From Coleofasciculaceae cyanobacterium (lineage in GTDB: Bacteria; Cyanobacteriota; Cyanobacteriia; Cyanobacteriales; Xenococcaceae): a stretch of 64,000 bases of DNA. Shown one piece after another: positions 1 through 8,598 of this stretch (positions are counted from its first letter, which is position 1; every line of letters starts with the position of its first letter). The position numbers and the translations under genes were made by a program. Under the pieces are notes generated by a model. That model ran no database searches. It was not told where the DNA came from and saw only the letters and a list, made by a program, of their open reading frames with translations. Location of the stretch: positions 186,001 through 250,000 of the forward strand of contig DATNPK010000089.1 in assembly GCA_036703275.1 (NCBI GenBank). The letters are read 5' to 3'.

Positions 1-1
1 A

Positions 2-124
2 ACTATCTGGATGGAGCAGGGACGAATCAAAATGATTGGGGCAGCCGATAATGTAGTAGATGAATACTTAAGATGCGTTGCTCCAGATGCAGAAATTCCT
101 CAGTCAGTAATGACTTCGGGTTAA
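2..124 (+). CDS. C-terminal end of a polysaccharide-export type ABC transporter ATPase (partial)
   Basis: Only the last 40 codons lie in the window; the gene begins before base 1 and ends with TAA at 122-124. The tail contains WMEQGRIKMIGAADNVVDEYL. This resembles the segment after the Walker B and H-loop region in Wzt/TagH-type ATPases that export O-antigen or other surface polysaccharides, where a line like 'GRI...G....VV..Y' precedes the carbohydrate-binding tail or the stop. It ends soon after, so no long Wzt-type sugar-binding extension is present. The catalytic motifs are outside the window, so the family call rests on this short tail. Confidence 0.55.
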   Translation, partial: TIWMEQGRIKMIGAADNVVDEYLRCVAPDAEIPQSVMTSG

Positions 125-228
125 CTATCAGCAAACCCAAACAGTTTAATCTAAAAGATAAAATCAAAGCATTTCTCTAACTTGCCGGTGGAGGGGATGC
201 TTTTTCTAAATTTAATTAAATTTTAGCA

Positions 229-511
229 ATGGACAACCCAACCAATTCAAACTAATCTAGCTCAGATATTAAATAAGCTAGACGGCAAATTAGACAAGCT
301 AGAGACTAAATTTAATGACAAATTAGACAAACTAGACGAAAAAATCGACAAGTTAGCAATAGCTCAAGCTGAAATCAAAGGCGATGTTAAAGCTTTAGAT
401 GTCAAAACAGAACAACTGAATACCAGAGTCGGTAACGTAAAGTTTGCCGTCCGAGGGATTTTAATCGGTTTGGCTGTAGTAGTACTCGGCGGATTTGCCA
501 TGTTTTTCTAG
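229..511 (+). pseudogene. Small coiled-coil, single-TM protein with a frameshift at its start codon
   Basis: From base 230 to the TAG at 509-511 one frame is open for 93 codons. It encodes a charged coiled coil rich in KLD/KLE heptads (about residues 10-45), an EIKGDVKALDVKTEQLNTRVGNV segment, and a C-terminal hydrophobic helix (about 75-92, GILIGLAVVVLGGFAMFF). This layout is typical of small cyanobacterial coiled-coil membrane proteins of unknown function. The frame has no start: TAG lies two codons upstream, and the only ATG (229-231) is in another frame that stops at 253. Removing one G of the GG at 231-232 would give a normal beginning, MTTQPIQTNLAQ. The gene is therefore either a one-base-insertion pseudogene or carries a sequencing error. 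Confidence 0.6.
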
Positions 512-767
512 ATGTCGAGTATTTAACTCAACTCCATTCAAACCCTCCACCCTCTACATTTAAACAATCATTTGAGGAATATCGCTAAAAAAAAATTGCT
601 TCTTCTTAAGCAGATCGTTATAAATTGCTTTTAGCCGTACTAGAAAATACTAAATTTAGGGACTCTAGTCTCTAATTTAGCAAACACTTAAGATCTATAC
701 TCAGGCTGAACTATTACAATAAATGTATAAAATATAGACAAAATAGACAAAACATTTTTTAGATAGT

Positions 768-1787
768 ATGGCTGCTGCCGTTTTAATCGAAAACCTACAA
801 AAAAGCTATGGCGATATCCAAGCGGTAAAAGATATTTCTTTTACAGTTGAGCCAGGCGAGATCTTCGGTCTATTAGGCCCAAACGGTGCGGGCAAAACCA
901 CCATTATTCGCTGTTTGTGTACACTTGCTAAACCTGACAATGGCAAAATTGAGGTAGGGGGAATTAGCGCGATCGCATCGCCGAAAGCGGTACGGCAAAG
1001 GCTAGGTTATGTGGCTCAGGAAGTAGCGATTGATAAGGTATTGACGGGAAGAGAATTATTGAAGCTACAGGCAGCACTATATCATCTACCTAAATCAACA
1101 ATTAGCGATCGCACAGAGCAGCTAATCGAAGTGTTAGGACTCCAGGAATATGCGGATAAGAAAACAGGCACGTATTCTGGGGGAATTCGTAAACGTCTAG
1201 ATTTAGCAGCAGGATTACTACATCAGCCTGAGGTATTAGTTTTAGACGAGCCTACTGTTGGTCTAGATATCGAAAGCCGTATGGTAGTGTGGAAGTTTTT
1301 ACGAGAGTTGCAAGCCGCAGGGACAACTGTACTGATTACCAGCCATTACCTAGAAGAAATTGATGCTCTAGCCGATCGCCTGGCAATTATCGATCGAGGA
1401 GTAGTAATTGATGAGGGAACACCATCGCAATTGAAAGACAAGCTGGGGGGCGATCGGGTAACTTTAAGGATTCGAGAATTCACCTCAGAGGTCGAAGCAG
1501 ATAAAGCCAAACATATTTTAGAATCTTTACCTTTTGTCGAAGAAGTAATTATTAACTCTGTTCAGGGCAATTCCCTTAACTTAATTGTCAAATCTGGTCA
1601 GAGTTCACTCAGTCAAATTGAGCAGTCCTTGGCAGAAGTCGAGCTACCTACCTTTAGTCTAGCGCAGTCTCGTCCAAGCCTTGATGATGTATATCTGGCA
1701 GCAACAGGGCAAACCATTATGGATGCACAATTAGCAGCAGCTAGCACCAGAGATCTCAAAAAAGAGAAAAAACAGCAAATGAAATAA
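768..1787 (+). CDS. ABC transporter ATP-binding protein, DrrA family
   Basis: 339 aa cytoplasmic ATPase that powers an ABC-2 type exporter. It has Walker A GPNGAGKTT (about residues 37-45), a Q-loop in GYVAQE, the signature YSGGIRKRLDLA, Walker B LVLDEP and the H-loop in ITSHYLEE. A C-terminal extension of about 100 residues beyond the ATPase core matches the DrrA (daunorubicin-resistance) subgroup. The permease at 1901 follows 113 bp downstream on the same strand and is the obvious partner. The substrate cannot be read from the sequence; lipids, drugs or glycans are exported by relatives. An AT-rich stretch with TATAAA-like hexamers precedes the ATG. Confidence 0.9.
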   Translation: MAAAVLIENLQKSYGDIQAVKDISFTVEPGEIFGLLGPNGAGKTTIIRCLCTLAKPDNGKIEVGGISAIASPKAVRQRLGYVAQEVAIDKVLTGRELLKLQAALYHLPKSTISDRTEQLIEVLGLQEYADKKTGTYSGGIRKRLDLAAGLLHQPEVLVLDEPTVGLDIESRMVVWKFLRELQAAGTTVLITSHYLEEIDALADRLAIIDRGVVIDEGTPSQLKDKLGGDRVTLRIREFTSEVEADKAKHILESLPFVEEVIINSVQGNSLNLIVKSGQSSLSQIEQSLAEVELPTFSLAQSRPSLDDVYLAATGQTIMDAQLAAASTRDLKKEKKQQMK

Positions 1788-1900
1788 CCGTTGTTTATTA
1801 GAGCGGCAATATTTTCAAAAATATCTTTAAATTGGTCTTTTGGTAGCTATCAGCTTTAAAGACAAGTTTTTTTCCCAAAGTTTATCATTGTAAAAAAATT

Positions 1901-2794
1901 ATGAGTCAGTCTATTTCCAGTGGCAAAATTAAATCTGCATTAGCCCCTAATCCTAGTATTAGCAGACACAACGAGCAAAGCAGTTCCTTGAGTGATTTTA
2001 TTCAAGAAACATTAGCCCTTACTCAACGTCTATTTATTCAACTGCAACGTCGTCCTTCGACTTTGGTTGCGGGAGTAATTCAGCCATTTATGTGGCTAAT
2101 TCTTTTTGGCGCACTGTTTAGCAAAGCACCAGCCAATTTATTTGGTAACGATTTAAGCTACGCCAAATTTCTGGCACCAGGCTTGATTGTATTTGCAGCT
2201 TTTTCTGGGGCTTTAAATGCAGGACTACCCGTAATGTTTGACCGTGAATTTGGTTTTTTGAACCGTTTACTAGTTGCGCCATTATCATCTCGCTACTCAA
2301 TTGTCGCAGCTTCGACAATTTATATTATTGCTTTGAGCTTTATTCAAACCGCAGTGATTGTCTTGGCTAGTGCTATTTTAGGAGCAGGATTACCAGGAAT
2401 TATTGGCATAAGCGCGATCGCTTTAATTGTCTTTTTAATTGTTTTAGGAGTTACCGCCTTAAGTCTAGGCTTGGCTTTTGCCTTACCTGGTCATATTGAA
2501 CTAATTGCGGTAATTTTTGTGACTAACCTGCCTCTGCTATTTGCTAGTACTGCCCTGGCACCGCTTAGCTTTATGGCCGGATGGCTACAGGTAATTGCTA
2601 GTCTTAATCCTTTAACCTATGCGATCGAACCAATTCGCTATATCTATGGTCATGGAGATTGGGCAATTAATAGTATCGTGTTTAATACTCCCTGGTTTGG
2701 TTTTAGTTTTGGTGCTGTTATCTTAGTATTACTGGCTTTCGATGCTTTAGTCTTACTGACAATTCAGCCACTATTACGTCGCCGTTTTGCCTAA
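1901..2794 (+). CDS. ABC-2 type transporter permease
   Basis: 297 aa membrane protein, partner of the DrrA-like ATPase upstream. A polar N-terminus of about 45 residues is followed by roughly six hydrophobic segments. It includes the ABC-2 hallmark near FGALFS and the conserved FDREFGFLNRLLVAPLSSRYSIVAAS loop, the coupling segment typical of DrrB/NodJ-type permeases, and LNPLTYAIEPIRYI near the end. The C-terminal tail RRRF is positively charged, as expected on the cytoplasmic side. Together the two genes form a minimal exporter of unknown substrate. A small secreted protein gene starts 34 bp downstream and may be cotranscribed. Confidence 0.88.
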   Translation: MSQSISSGKIKSALAPNPSISRHNEQSSSLSDFIQETLALTQRLFIQLQRRPSTLVAGVIQPFMWLILFGALFSKAPANLFGNDLSYAKFLAPGLIVFAAFSGALNAGLPVMFDREFGFLNRLLVAPLSSRYSIVAASTIYIIALSFIQTAVIVLASAILGAGLPGIIGISAIALIVFLIVLGVTALSLGLAFALPGHIELIAVIFVTNLPLLFASTALAPLSFMAGWLQVIASLNPLTYAIEPIRYIYGHGDWAINSIVFNTPWFGFSFGAVILVLLAFDALVLLTIQPLLRRRFA

Positions 2795-2828
2795 AAAGTA
2801 ACTTTAATTTTTATTTTGAGGTGTAACT

Positions 2829-3194
2829 ATGTTTAAGAATAATCGACGCAACCAACTTAGTCTAAGTTTATCTTTGGGTATGGCTTTGACTTTAATGGCA
2901 GGATTGTATTCATCTGCTGTTGCTCAGTCTCGAACTGACGAACAGGGTTATCAATCCAACGAAAAAGATTCCCTTTATGGCGATGCACCTGGGGGATTAA
3001 ATCCTTTAGATTTGATGCACCGCGCCCAACAATTGAATGGACGTAGCACCGCCGAGTTTAATCAAGAGTCTCAAGTGCAGCTCAATAATTCAGTCTCTGA
3101 TTTTAAGCGGCTTCAGCAACAGAGGCTTTTAGAACAACAATCGACAACAACTACAGAACCAGCAGAAAGAGAAACAAGGCAAATAGAACAATAG
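2829..3194 (+). CDS. Small secreted protein of unknown function
   Basis: 121 aa. The N-terminus is a signal peptide: NNRRNQ, a hydrophobic stretch LSLSLSLGMALTLMAGLYSSAVA, and a likely cut after AVA-Q near residue 33. The mature part is hydrophilic, rich in Gln, Glu and Arg, with no cysteines, and ends in a Q/T/E-rich tail. A good ribosome site (GAGGTG) lies 6 bases before the ATG. It follows the ABC-2 permease by 34 bp, so it may be a periplasmic companion of the exporter, but that rests on position alone. I recognise no family. Confidence 0.7.
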   Translation: MFKNNRRNQLSLSLSLGMALTLMAGLYSSAVAQSRTDEQGYQSNEKDSLYGDAPGGLNPLDLMHRAQQLNGRSTAEFNQESQVQLNNSVSDFKRLQQQRLLEQQSTTTTEPAERETRQIEQ

Positions 3195-3452
3195 AGTATA
3201 GCAGCTATTTAATTATTTATTAGGATGGTTTGGCGATCGCCGAACCTGTCTTTTTATGATTAAAATTAAGGCGAGCGTAATTATGGTTGGATTAACGGCA
3301 TCTACTTTTAATCTAAAACCTCAATAATTGTCTGGTTTATCTCCTGCTCTTTTTTGATTTCCTCATACTCATATTGTCATAAGATATCTATAATATTTGT
3401 TGACAATTAATCAGCTTTGCTTTTCGTTAAAACAATTTATGATTTATTTTTA

Positions 3453-4451
3453 ATGACATTAATTCGTATTCCAGAATCGTGGTCAATATCAGAAAATCAG
3501 ATTACTCCTTCCAGACTTTATTACAGTCGCCGTAGCTTTATTAAAACTCTGATTGGTGCAGGTATAGGTGCTAATTTATTACCTTTGGCTGGATGTCGTT
3601 CGGGAATAGGCAAATCTGCCTCACAGACGGAATTAGAAAAAAGTATTAATTTGCCAGAAATAGACTCATTTAGCCAAAATTCCAATTTTCGTAAGGTAGG
3701 TCGCCCTATTGCCGACGAAAAAGTTGCAGCCCAATACAACAATTTCTATGAGTATGGCGGTACGAAAAGAATTTGGTTAGACGCGCAGAAGTTACCTACA
3801 GAAAACTGGAAAGTGGAAGTTGCTGGGTTAGTAAAAAACCCCCGTACTTACGATCTAGACGATTTAAAACAAAAGTTTCCTTTAGAAGAGAGAATATATC
3901 GATTTCGCTGTGTAGAAGCTTGGTCAATGGTATTACCCTGGATCGGTTTTCCCATGAATGCCCTGCTGCAAGACGTTGAACCAACTACTAAGGCTAAATA
4001 TGTTAGCTTTACCTCTTTTTACGACCCTGAAATTACTACAGGACCTAATTTTCATCTTGGTGGTTCACTACCTTGGCCTTACACTGAAGGATTAAGAATT
4101 GAAGAGATGGCTAACGATTTGGCTTTCTTCGCTGTAGGGATATACGGTCATGATTTGCCCAAGCAACATGGCGCACCTCTGCGGATGGTGACTCCTTGGA
4201 AATATGGTTTTAAGGGTGCAAAATCGATTGTCAAAATCGAATTCTTGGCAGAACAACCAGCTACCTATTGGAATACTCTCGCTCCCAATGAGTATAAGTT
4301 TGAAGCTAACGTTGAACCTAATGTACCTCATCCGAGATGGTCACAAGCTACAGAGAAGTTTATTAGTAGTGGCCCTGGCTTATCTTGGGAAATCAAGGAA
4401 ACTTTGCCCTATAACGGTTATGGAGATTACGTAGCTAATTTGTACGCCTAA
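3453..4451 (+). CDS. msrP: Protein-methionine-sulfoxide reductase catalytic subunit MsrP (YedY-like molybdoenzyme)
   Basis: Periplasmic molybdopterin enzyme of the sulfite-oxidase fold that repairs oxidised methionines in envelope proteins. A twin-arginine motif SRRSFIK (Arg at residues 26-27) followed by a hydrophobic stretch and ALAGC-like end marks Tat export. The molybdenum ligand is the cysteine in YRFRCVEAW; the downstream KQHGAPLRMVTPWKYGFKGAKSI block is also conserved in MsrP. At 332 aa it matches E. coli MsrP (about 334). A TTG at 3417 would add 12 residues, but the ATG at 3453 is the better start. The membrane heme partner MsrQ is not next to it in this window. Confidence 0.88.
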   Translation: MTLIRIPESWSISENQITPSRLYYSRRSFIKTLIGAGIGANLLPLAGCRSGIGKSASQTELEKSINLPEIDSFSQNSNFRKVGRPIADEKVAAQYNNFYEYGGTKRIWLDAQKLPTENWKVEVAGLVKNPRTYDLDDLKQKFPLEERIYRFRCVEAWSMVLPWIGFPMNALLQDVEPTTKAKYVSFTSFYDPEITTGPNFHLGGSLPWPYTEGLRIEEMANDLAFFAVGIYGHDLPKQHGAPLRMVTPWKYGFKGAKSIVKIEFLAEQPATYWNTLAPNEYKFEANVEPNVPHPRWSQATEKFISSGPGLSWEIKETLPYNGYGDYVANLYA

Positions 4452-4531
4452 AATTGGTTTGGCTTTAGACAATTGTGAGGTTAGGATAGCTTTTAAAATA
4501 TTTTCCCTAAACCTCTAAAAAAAAGACAGCC

Positions 4532-5776
4532 ATGAAAAAATCAATTTTGATCTTGGGTTTGAGTTTAGGTATGGTCGCCGTTAACTCTTGGGGGCAAGTA
4601 GCTGCTGTTCCCCTGCGCCAAATTTCACCAGAAAAACTCAAATATGTTGGCTTAGATGATCGATTGGGCGACAACCAGGCTGATTTAGAAAAACGTACTT
4701 TATGTCACTGGCAGAGCGATCCTAACTGTCCTGCGCTTAAACCAATCAAAACCTCAGGTTGGGACGAGTCTCAACGTCAGGCTTTACTAAAGGCGGTAGA
4801 TTATAGTCTTGATTATTTAATTACGCCAAAGGCAGTTGAAAGCTATCATCAACAAGCTAGTACTGAATTTAATTTAAAGCGGGTTAAGCGATCGCTTCTA
4901 CGATTCAAAGAGTTGTTATTAACTACTGAGTCTCCCGCAGCATTAGAACAAGCGGTTAAACAAGAATTTGCCTTTTATCAATCTGTAGGCAAAGATGGAC
5001 AAGGCAAAGTGGAGTTTACGGGTTACTTTGAACCGACCTACAGGGCTAGTCGGGTTCGTACTGCCCAATACCGCTATCCTCTGTATCGTAAACCAGCTAG
5101 CTTTAATCGTTGGTCACATCCTCATCCTACCCGCGCTCAGTTAGAAGGTAATGATGGTTTAAATGGCAATAAAAGCATTTTAAAGGGTCATCAGCTGGTT
5201 TGGTTAAGCGATCGCTTAGAAGCTTTTTTAGTTCAGGTACAGGGGTCAGCTAGGCTAAAAATGACTGATGGTACAACGATGACCGTAGGCTACGATGGTA
5301 CAACTAATTATCCTTATGTCAGTATTGGTGGTGAACTAGTAAAAGATGGTGTGTTTGAGCCAGAAGAATTGAGCTTACCGAAACTACTAAACTATTTTGT
5401 AGTCAATCCTCAACAGTTAGACAAGTATCTGACTCGCAACAACCGATTTATTTTCTTCCGCGAAACCGCTGGTAAACCGCCCACTGGTAGTTTGGGTGTT
5501 CCCGTTACAGGCGATCGCTCGATTGCTACGGATAAATCGATCATGCCCCCTGGTGCATTAGCTTTGATTGTTGCTTCTATTCCCGATGTCGAGACAACAG
5601 GCGAAATTGATTCTCAAGTAAAAGTAGTCAGTCGCTATGTCTTAGATCAGGATACAGGAAGCGCCATTAAAGGTGCAGGCAGAGTCGATCTTTTCTTGGG
5701 GAGTGGAGAGGTTGCTGGAGCAAGAGCAGGACTACTTAATTGTAGTGGTAATTTATTCTATTTGTTGCTCAAGTAG
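4532..5776 (+). CDS. mltA: Membrane-bound lytic murein transglycosylase A family protein (MltA, 3D domain)
   Basis: 414 aa. It cuts the MurNAc-GlcNAc bond of peptidoglycan, releasing 1,6-anhydromuropeptides. A signal peptide covers about residues 1-27. The MltA domain shows GYFEPTYRASR and YPLYRKP, with VQVQGSARLKMTDGT in the middle. The C-terminal 3D region, VVSRYVLDQDTGSAIKGAGRVDLFLGSGEVAGARAGLLN, holds the catalytic aspartate in GRVDLF. It ends LFYLLLK as in the family. It is exported, but I see no clear lipobox cysteine at the cleavage site, so anchoring to the membrane is uncertain. It stands alone after msrP on the same strand. Confidence 0.88.
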   Translation: MKKSILILGLSLGMVAVNSWGQVAAVPLRQISPEKLKYVGLDDRLGDNQADLEKRTLCHWQSDPNCPALKPIKTSGWDESQRQALLKAVDYSLDYLITPKAVESYHQQASTEFNLKRVKRSLLRFKELLLTTESPAALEQAVKQEFAFYQSVGKDGQGKVEFTGYFEPTYRASRVRTAQYRYPLYRKPASFNRWSHPHPTRAQLEGNDGLNGNKSILKGHQLVWLSDRLEAFLVQVQGSARLKMTDGTTMTVGYDGTTNYPYVSIGGELVKDGVFEPEELSLPKLLNYFVVNPQQLDKYLTRNNRFIFFRETAGKPPTGSLGVPVTGDRSIATDKSIMPPGALALIVASIPDVETTGEIDSQVKVVSRYVLDQDTGSAIKGAGRVDLFLGSGEVAGARAGLLNCSGNLFYLLLK

Positions 5777-6083
5777 AATGAGACGCGATCGCGCTGTGGC
5801 AGAAAAATGCCGAAATTTTAGCTTTATTTTAAACTTTACAATGGCTACAAGTTAATGATTTTCTACAACTCTAGAGATCATTATTTTCAACTGCGGAACA
5901 TCTTCCCAAAAGGACAAACACAAGTTAGGGAGAGATATTGCTCTGGCTTCGTAACTGTTAAAAAACGCACGTATGACAGAGAAATTACAAAAATTAATTG
6001 GATTTTGACAATCAAATGTTTCGATTTGATTATCGAGTTGCTTTGTCCCTAACAAAGTGCCTTTTACCCAAGGCGTGGGTATC
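5777..6083. other. Gene-free stretch between mltA and the tRNA-like gene
   Basis: About 300 bases, AT-rich. The only local structure seen is a very short GGCA-loop-TGCC hairpin near 5796 followed by AT-rich sequence, too weak to call a terminator. Short open frames on both strands here lack coding character. Confidence 0.4.
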
Positions 6084-6161
6084 TGGTGAAAAGTATAGGA
6101 ATCGAACCTATTACACATCGATTATGAGTCGAGCGCTCTCTACCTACTGAGCTAATCAAAC
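6084..6161 (-). tRNA. tRNA-like gene with CAU anticodon; acceptor stem does not pair
   Basis: On the minus strand a 78-nt unit has most tRNA parts: TA then GCTC with a 10-nt D-loop (AGTAGGTAGA) and GAGC. It has an anticodon arm CTCGA/CTCATAA/TCGAT giving anticodon CAU (Met or lysidine-Ile), with one mismatched closing pair. A 5-nt variable loop precedes a perfect T arm ATAGG-TTCGATT-CCTAT, and CCA is encoded. The acceptor stem fails: 5' GTTTGAT against 3' ACTTTTC gives only the two terminal pairs. I therefore read it as a degenerate or rearranged tRNA-CAU rather than a working one. Confidence 0.5.
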
Positions 6162-6364
6162 GCTGAGATAGTGATTAAGTACTCGGTGGTATGTATTTAT
6201 ACTATTATATCCTACAAGTAGGCGCACCAGTTAGGCATATAGAACCCAAACTACAATTTTGTAATTTTAATTACTACTTGCCATCTAATTTAGCACGAGA
6301 AATTAGGAAATTGGGCGCAAGTAATAGGTAATAAGTAATTAAAAAGAAAAAGAAAGAAGGCTAT

Positions 6365-6395
6365 AAAAAAATGAGCAGTTGAAACAACCACTCAT
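6365..6395 (-). terminator. Rho-independent terminator of fbaA
   Basis: On the minus strand ATGAGTGGTTG, loop TTT, CAACTGCTCAT forms an 11-bp stem (two G-T pairs), followed directly by TTTTTT. It sits about 45 bp after the aldolase stop codon. Confidence 0.85.
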
Positions 6396-6440
6396 TGCTG
6401 AATTTATTTTATTTGTTAACCCAACAAAACAGAAACAAGT

Positions 6441-7520
6441 TTATACAGAAACAGTTGTTTTAGAGCTAGTAGACAATTCACCTTTAGCGTATTTAGCAGC
6501 ATAATCGTCTAGAGAAACCTGCTTGATTTTGCTAGCGTTACCAGCAGTGCCAAAAGCTTCATAACGTCTGAGACATACTTTTTTCATGTATTCAATAGAA
6601 GGCTTGAGGAAGTGGCGAGGGTCAAAATTAGAAGGATCTTTAAAAGCCGCTTCGCGAATAGCAGCAGTAATTGCCAAGCGGTTGTCAGTATCGATGTTAA
6701 CTTTACGCACACCACTCTTAATACCTTTTTGAATTTCTTCTACGGGTACACCATAAGTTTCAGGAATTTTACCACCGTTGGCGTTAATGATATCAATCCA
6801 CTCTTGGGGTACAGAAGATGAACCGTGCATTACCAAGTGAACGTTAGGTAGACGACGGTTAATTTCTTCAATTCTGCTAATAGCTAAAATTTCGCCAGTA
6901 GGTTTGCGAGTAAACTTGTAAGCACCGTGGCTTGTTCCAATCGCTACAGCCAAAGCGTCTACTTGAGTACGTTCGACAAATTCAACTGCTTCATCGGGGT
7001 CAGTCAATAGTTGCTCTTTACTAAGACTACCTTCAAAACCATGACCATCTTCTGCTTCACCCTGACCAGTTTCTAGAGAACCTAGACAACCAAGTTCACC
7101 TTCAACACTAGCACCAACAGAGTGAGCTACTTTAACTACTTCTGCTGTTACGTTAACGTTATATTCAAAGCTAGCAGGAGTTTTCGCATCTGCTTCTAAA
7201 GAGCCATCCATCATGACGCTAGTAAAACCATTGCGAATTGCCGAGTAGCAAGTCGCAGGGCTATTTCCATGATCCTGGTGCATTGCGATCGGAAGATGAG
7301 GATAGCTTTCTGCTGCGGCTAATACTAGGTGACGCAGAAAATTTTCTCCTGCATATTTGCGTGCGCCACGAGAAGCTTGTAAGATAACAGGGCTGTCAGC
7401 TTCGTTAGCAGCATCCATAATGGAGATAATCTGCTCCATATTGTTAACGTTATACGCAGGAATACCATAACTATTTTCAGCAGCGTGTTCTAAAAGCAAA
7501 CGCATTGGGACGAGCGCCAT
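6441..7520 (-). CDS. fbaA: Fructose-bisphosphate aldolase, class II (Calvin cycle subtype)
   Basis: Zinc-dependent aldolase that joins glyceraldehyde-3-phosphate and dihydroxyacetone phosphate (and erythrose-4-phosphate to give sedoheptulose bisphosphate). In cyanobacteria it serves the Calvin cycle and gluconeogenesis. Zinc and active-site motifs are [25 protein letters not shown] and MHGSSSVP. The start is set by sequence: ATG at 7520 gives [12 protein letters not shown], the usual N-terminus, with GGGAGA 8 bases upstream. Reading further up to 7592 would add 24 basic residues not typical of the family. Length is 359 aa. It is monocistronic with its own terminator at 6365-6395. Confidence 0.95.
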   Translation of the reverse strand: MALVPMRLLLEHAAENSYGIPAYNVNNMEQIISIMDAANEADSPVILQASRGARKYAGENFLRHLVLAAAESYPHLPIAMHQDHGNSPATCYSAIRNGFTSVMMDGSLEADAKTPASFEYNVNVTAEVVKVAHSVGASVEGELGCLGSLETGQGEAEDGHGFEGSLSKEQLLTDPDEAVEFVERTQVDALAVAIGTSHGAYKFTRKPTGEILAISRIEEINRRLPNVHLVMHGSSSVPQEWIDIINANGGKIPETYGVPVEEIQKGIKSGVRKVNIDTDNRLAITAAIREAAFKDPSNFDPRHFLKPSIEYMKKVCLRRYEAFGTAGNASKIKQVSLDDYAAKYAKGELSTSSKTTVSV

Positions 7521-7713
7521 ATATATTCTCCCTAAATTTATATTTTTGTAAAATAGTAAGTTTTTAAGAAAGTTAAACTTCTTACTTGTCAATCTTAAGA
7601 TATTTTTTACATCTAGACGAATCTAATTTGTAAATTGCTCTAAATAAAATCGGTTTTAATTATATTTTTGGCTCGATCTTGCTTGGCGAAAAATTATAAA
7701 TTTTAGAGATTAG

Positions 7714-8586
7714 CTATTTTTTTGATTGATTTACCCCAGCCAGATAAATATTATTAACGCAAATCGAGTTATCCTCTTCGATCGAGATTATTCCCTGGCG
7801 ACGGAGCTTACCCATTAGTCTAGTAACAGTAACTCTGGTAGAGCCGATCGCACTGCCAATTTGGGCATGGGTTAAACTATAGGGTAAACAGCAATTTTGC
7901 CCCTGAGCAATACCATATTCTTCTACTAATAAAGTCAGAAAGCTAGTTAGGCGATCTATGGTTTTTCTTTGTCCTAAAGCACTAAGCCACAGTAACTTTC
8001 TTTGATGCTGATAGCGGAAAGCTTCGTATAGCTGTTGACGAAAATTTGGCCAATTTTCCAAATCTTGCCAATATAGCCAAACTACCTGAGTTCGATCAAC
8101 ATGAGCATAGGCATTAACGCTAAATGAAGATTGGGCGACAATTTCAAAAGGCTTTTCTGCTCCGACAAAACCTAAAAATGACTCCTCTAGTCGATCTAAT
8201 TCCAATTTTTCTGATTCGCTAAAATGACCAACGGTTCGTGTCGTTTCCGTCGTTTCATCTCGTAGCGAAGTACGCGATGCGCGATCGCGCTGTCCTTTAG
8301 GCTGATTCTGCCTGCTAGGATGGCCCAGTTCCGTCAGGGGGGAGCGAGATAATTTCTGACTTTCGGCTTGATTTTGGCTCTGGCTTACTAAGCGTACCGC
8401 TCCTTGATTGACTAAATAAATTAGCTGAGGACGCGTAGGAATTTGTTCATCTTTGCGAAAAATGCGATCGCGGTAATGAATTTGCCCCCAGTCAATAATA
8501 TTTTGCCAGGTAAAAGTTGGGCTACATTCCTCGGGCGAGTTTTCGGAAAATTGCATAGTGACAAGCAAAATAATAGATCGACGCAT
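7714..8586 (-). CDS. Crp/Fnr-family transcriptional regulator (NtcA-like DNA-binding domain)
   Basis: 290 aa. The C-terminal winged helix (about residues 220-280) has LTHAQIGSAIGSTRVTVTRLMGKLRRQGII, nearly the NtcA recognition helix, so it probably binds a GTA-N8-TAC-like site. The N-terminal cyclic-nucleotide-type barrel is diverged. It is interrupted at about residues 77-125 by a low-complexity, Arg/Thr/Ser-rich stretch encoded by repeat-like DNA around 8215-8345. A second ATG at 8556 (MQFSENSPEE) is an equally good start and would leave 43 rather than 12 bp to the divergent gene at 8599. The two genes probably share a control region. The effector is unknown. Confidence 0.8.
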   Translation of the reverse strand: MRRSIILLVTMQFSENSPEECSPTFTWQNIIDWGQIHYRDRIFRKDEQIPTRPQLIYLVNQGAVRLVSQSQNQAESQKLSRSPLTELGHPSRQNQPKGQRDRASRTSLRDETTETTRTVGHFSESEKLELDRLEESFLGFVGAEKPFEIVAQSSFSVNAYAHVDRTQVVWLYWQDLENWPNFRQQLYEAFRYQHQRKLLWLSALGQRKTIDRLTSFLTLLVEEYGIAQGQNCCLPYSLTHAQIGSAIGSTRVTVTRLMGKLRRQGIISIEEDNSICVNNIYLAGVNQSKK

Positions 8587-8598
8587 ATTTGATTCTAC

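Noticed and set aside
5852-6118. 88-codon minus-strand open frame
   Set aside because: It overlaps the tRNA-like gene and has no ribosome site or protein-like pattern.
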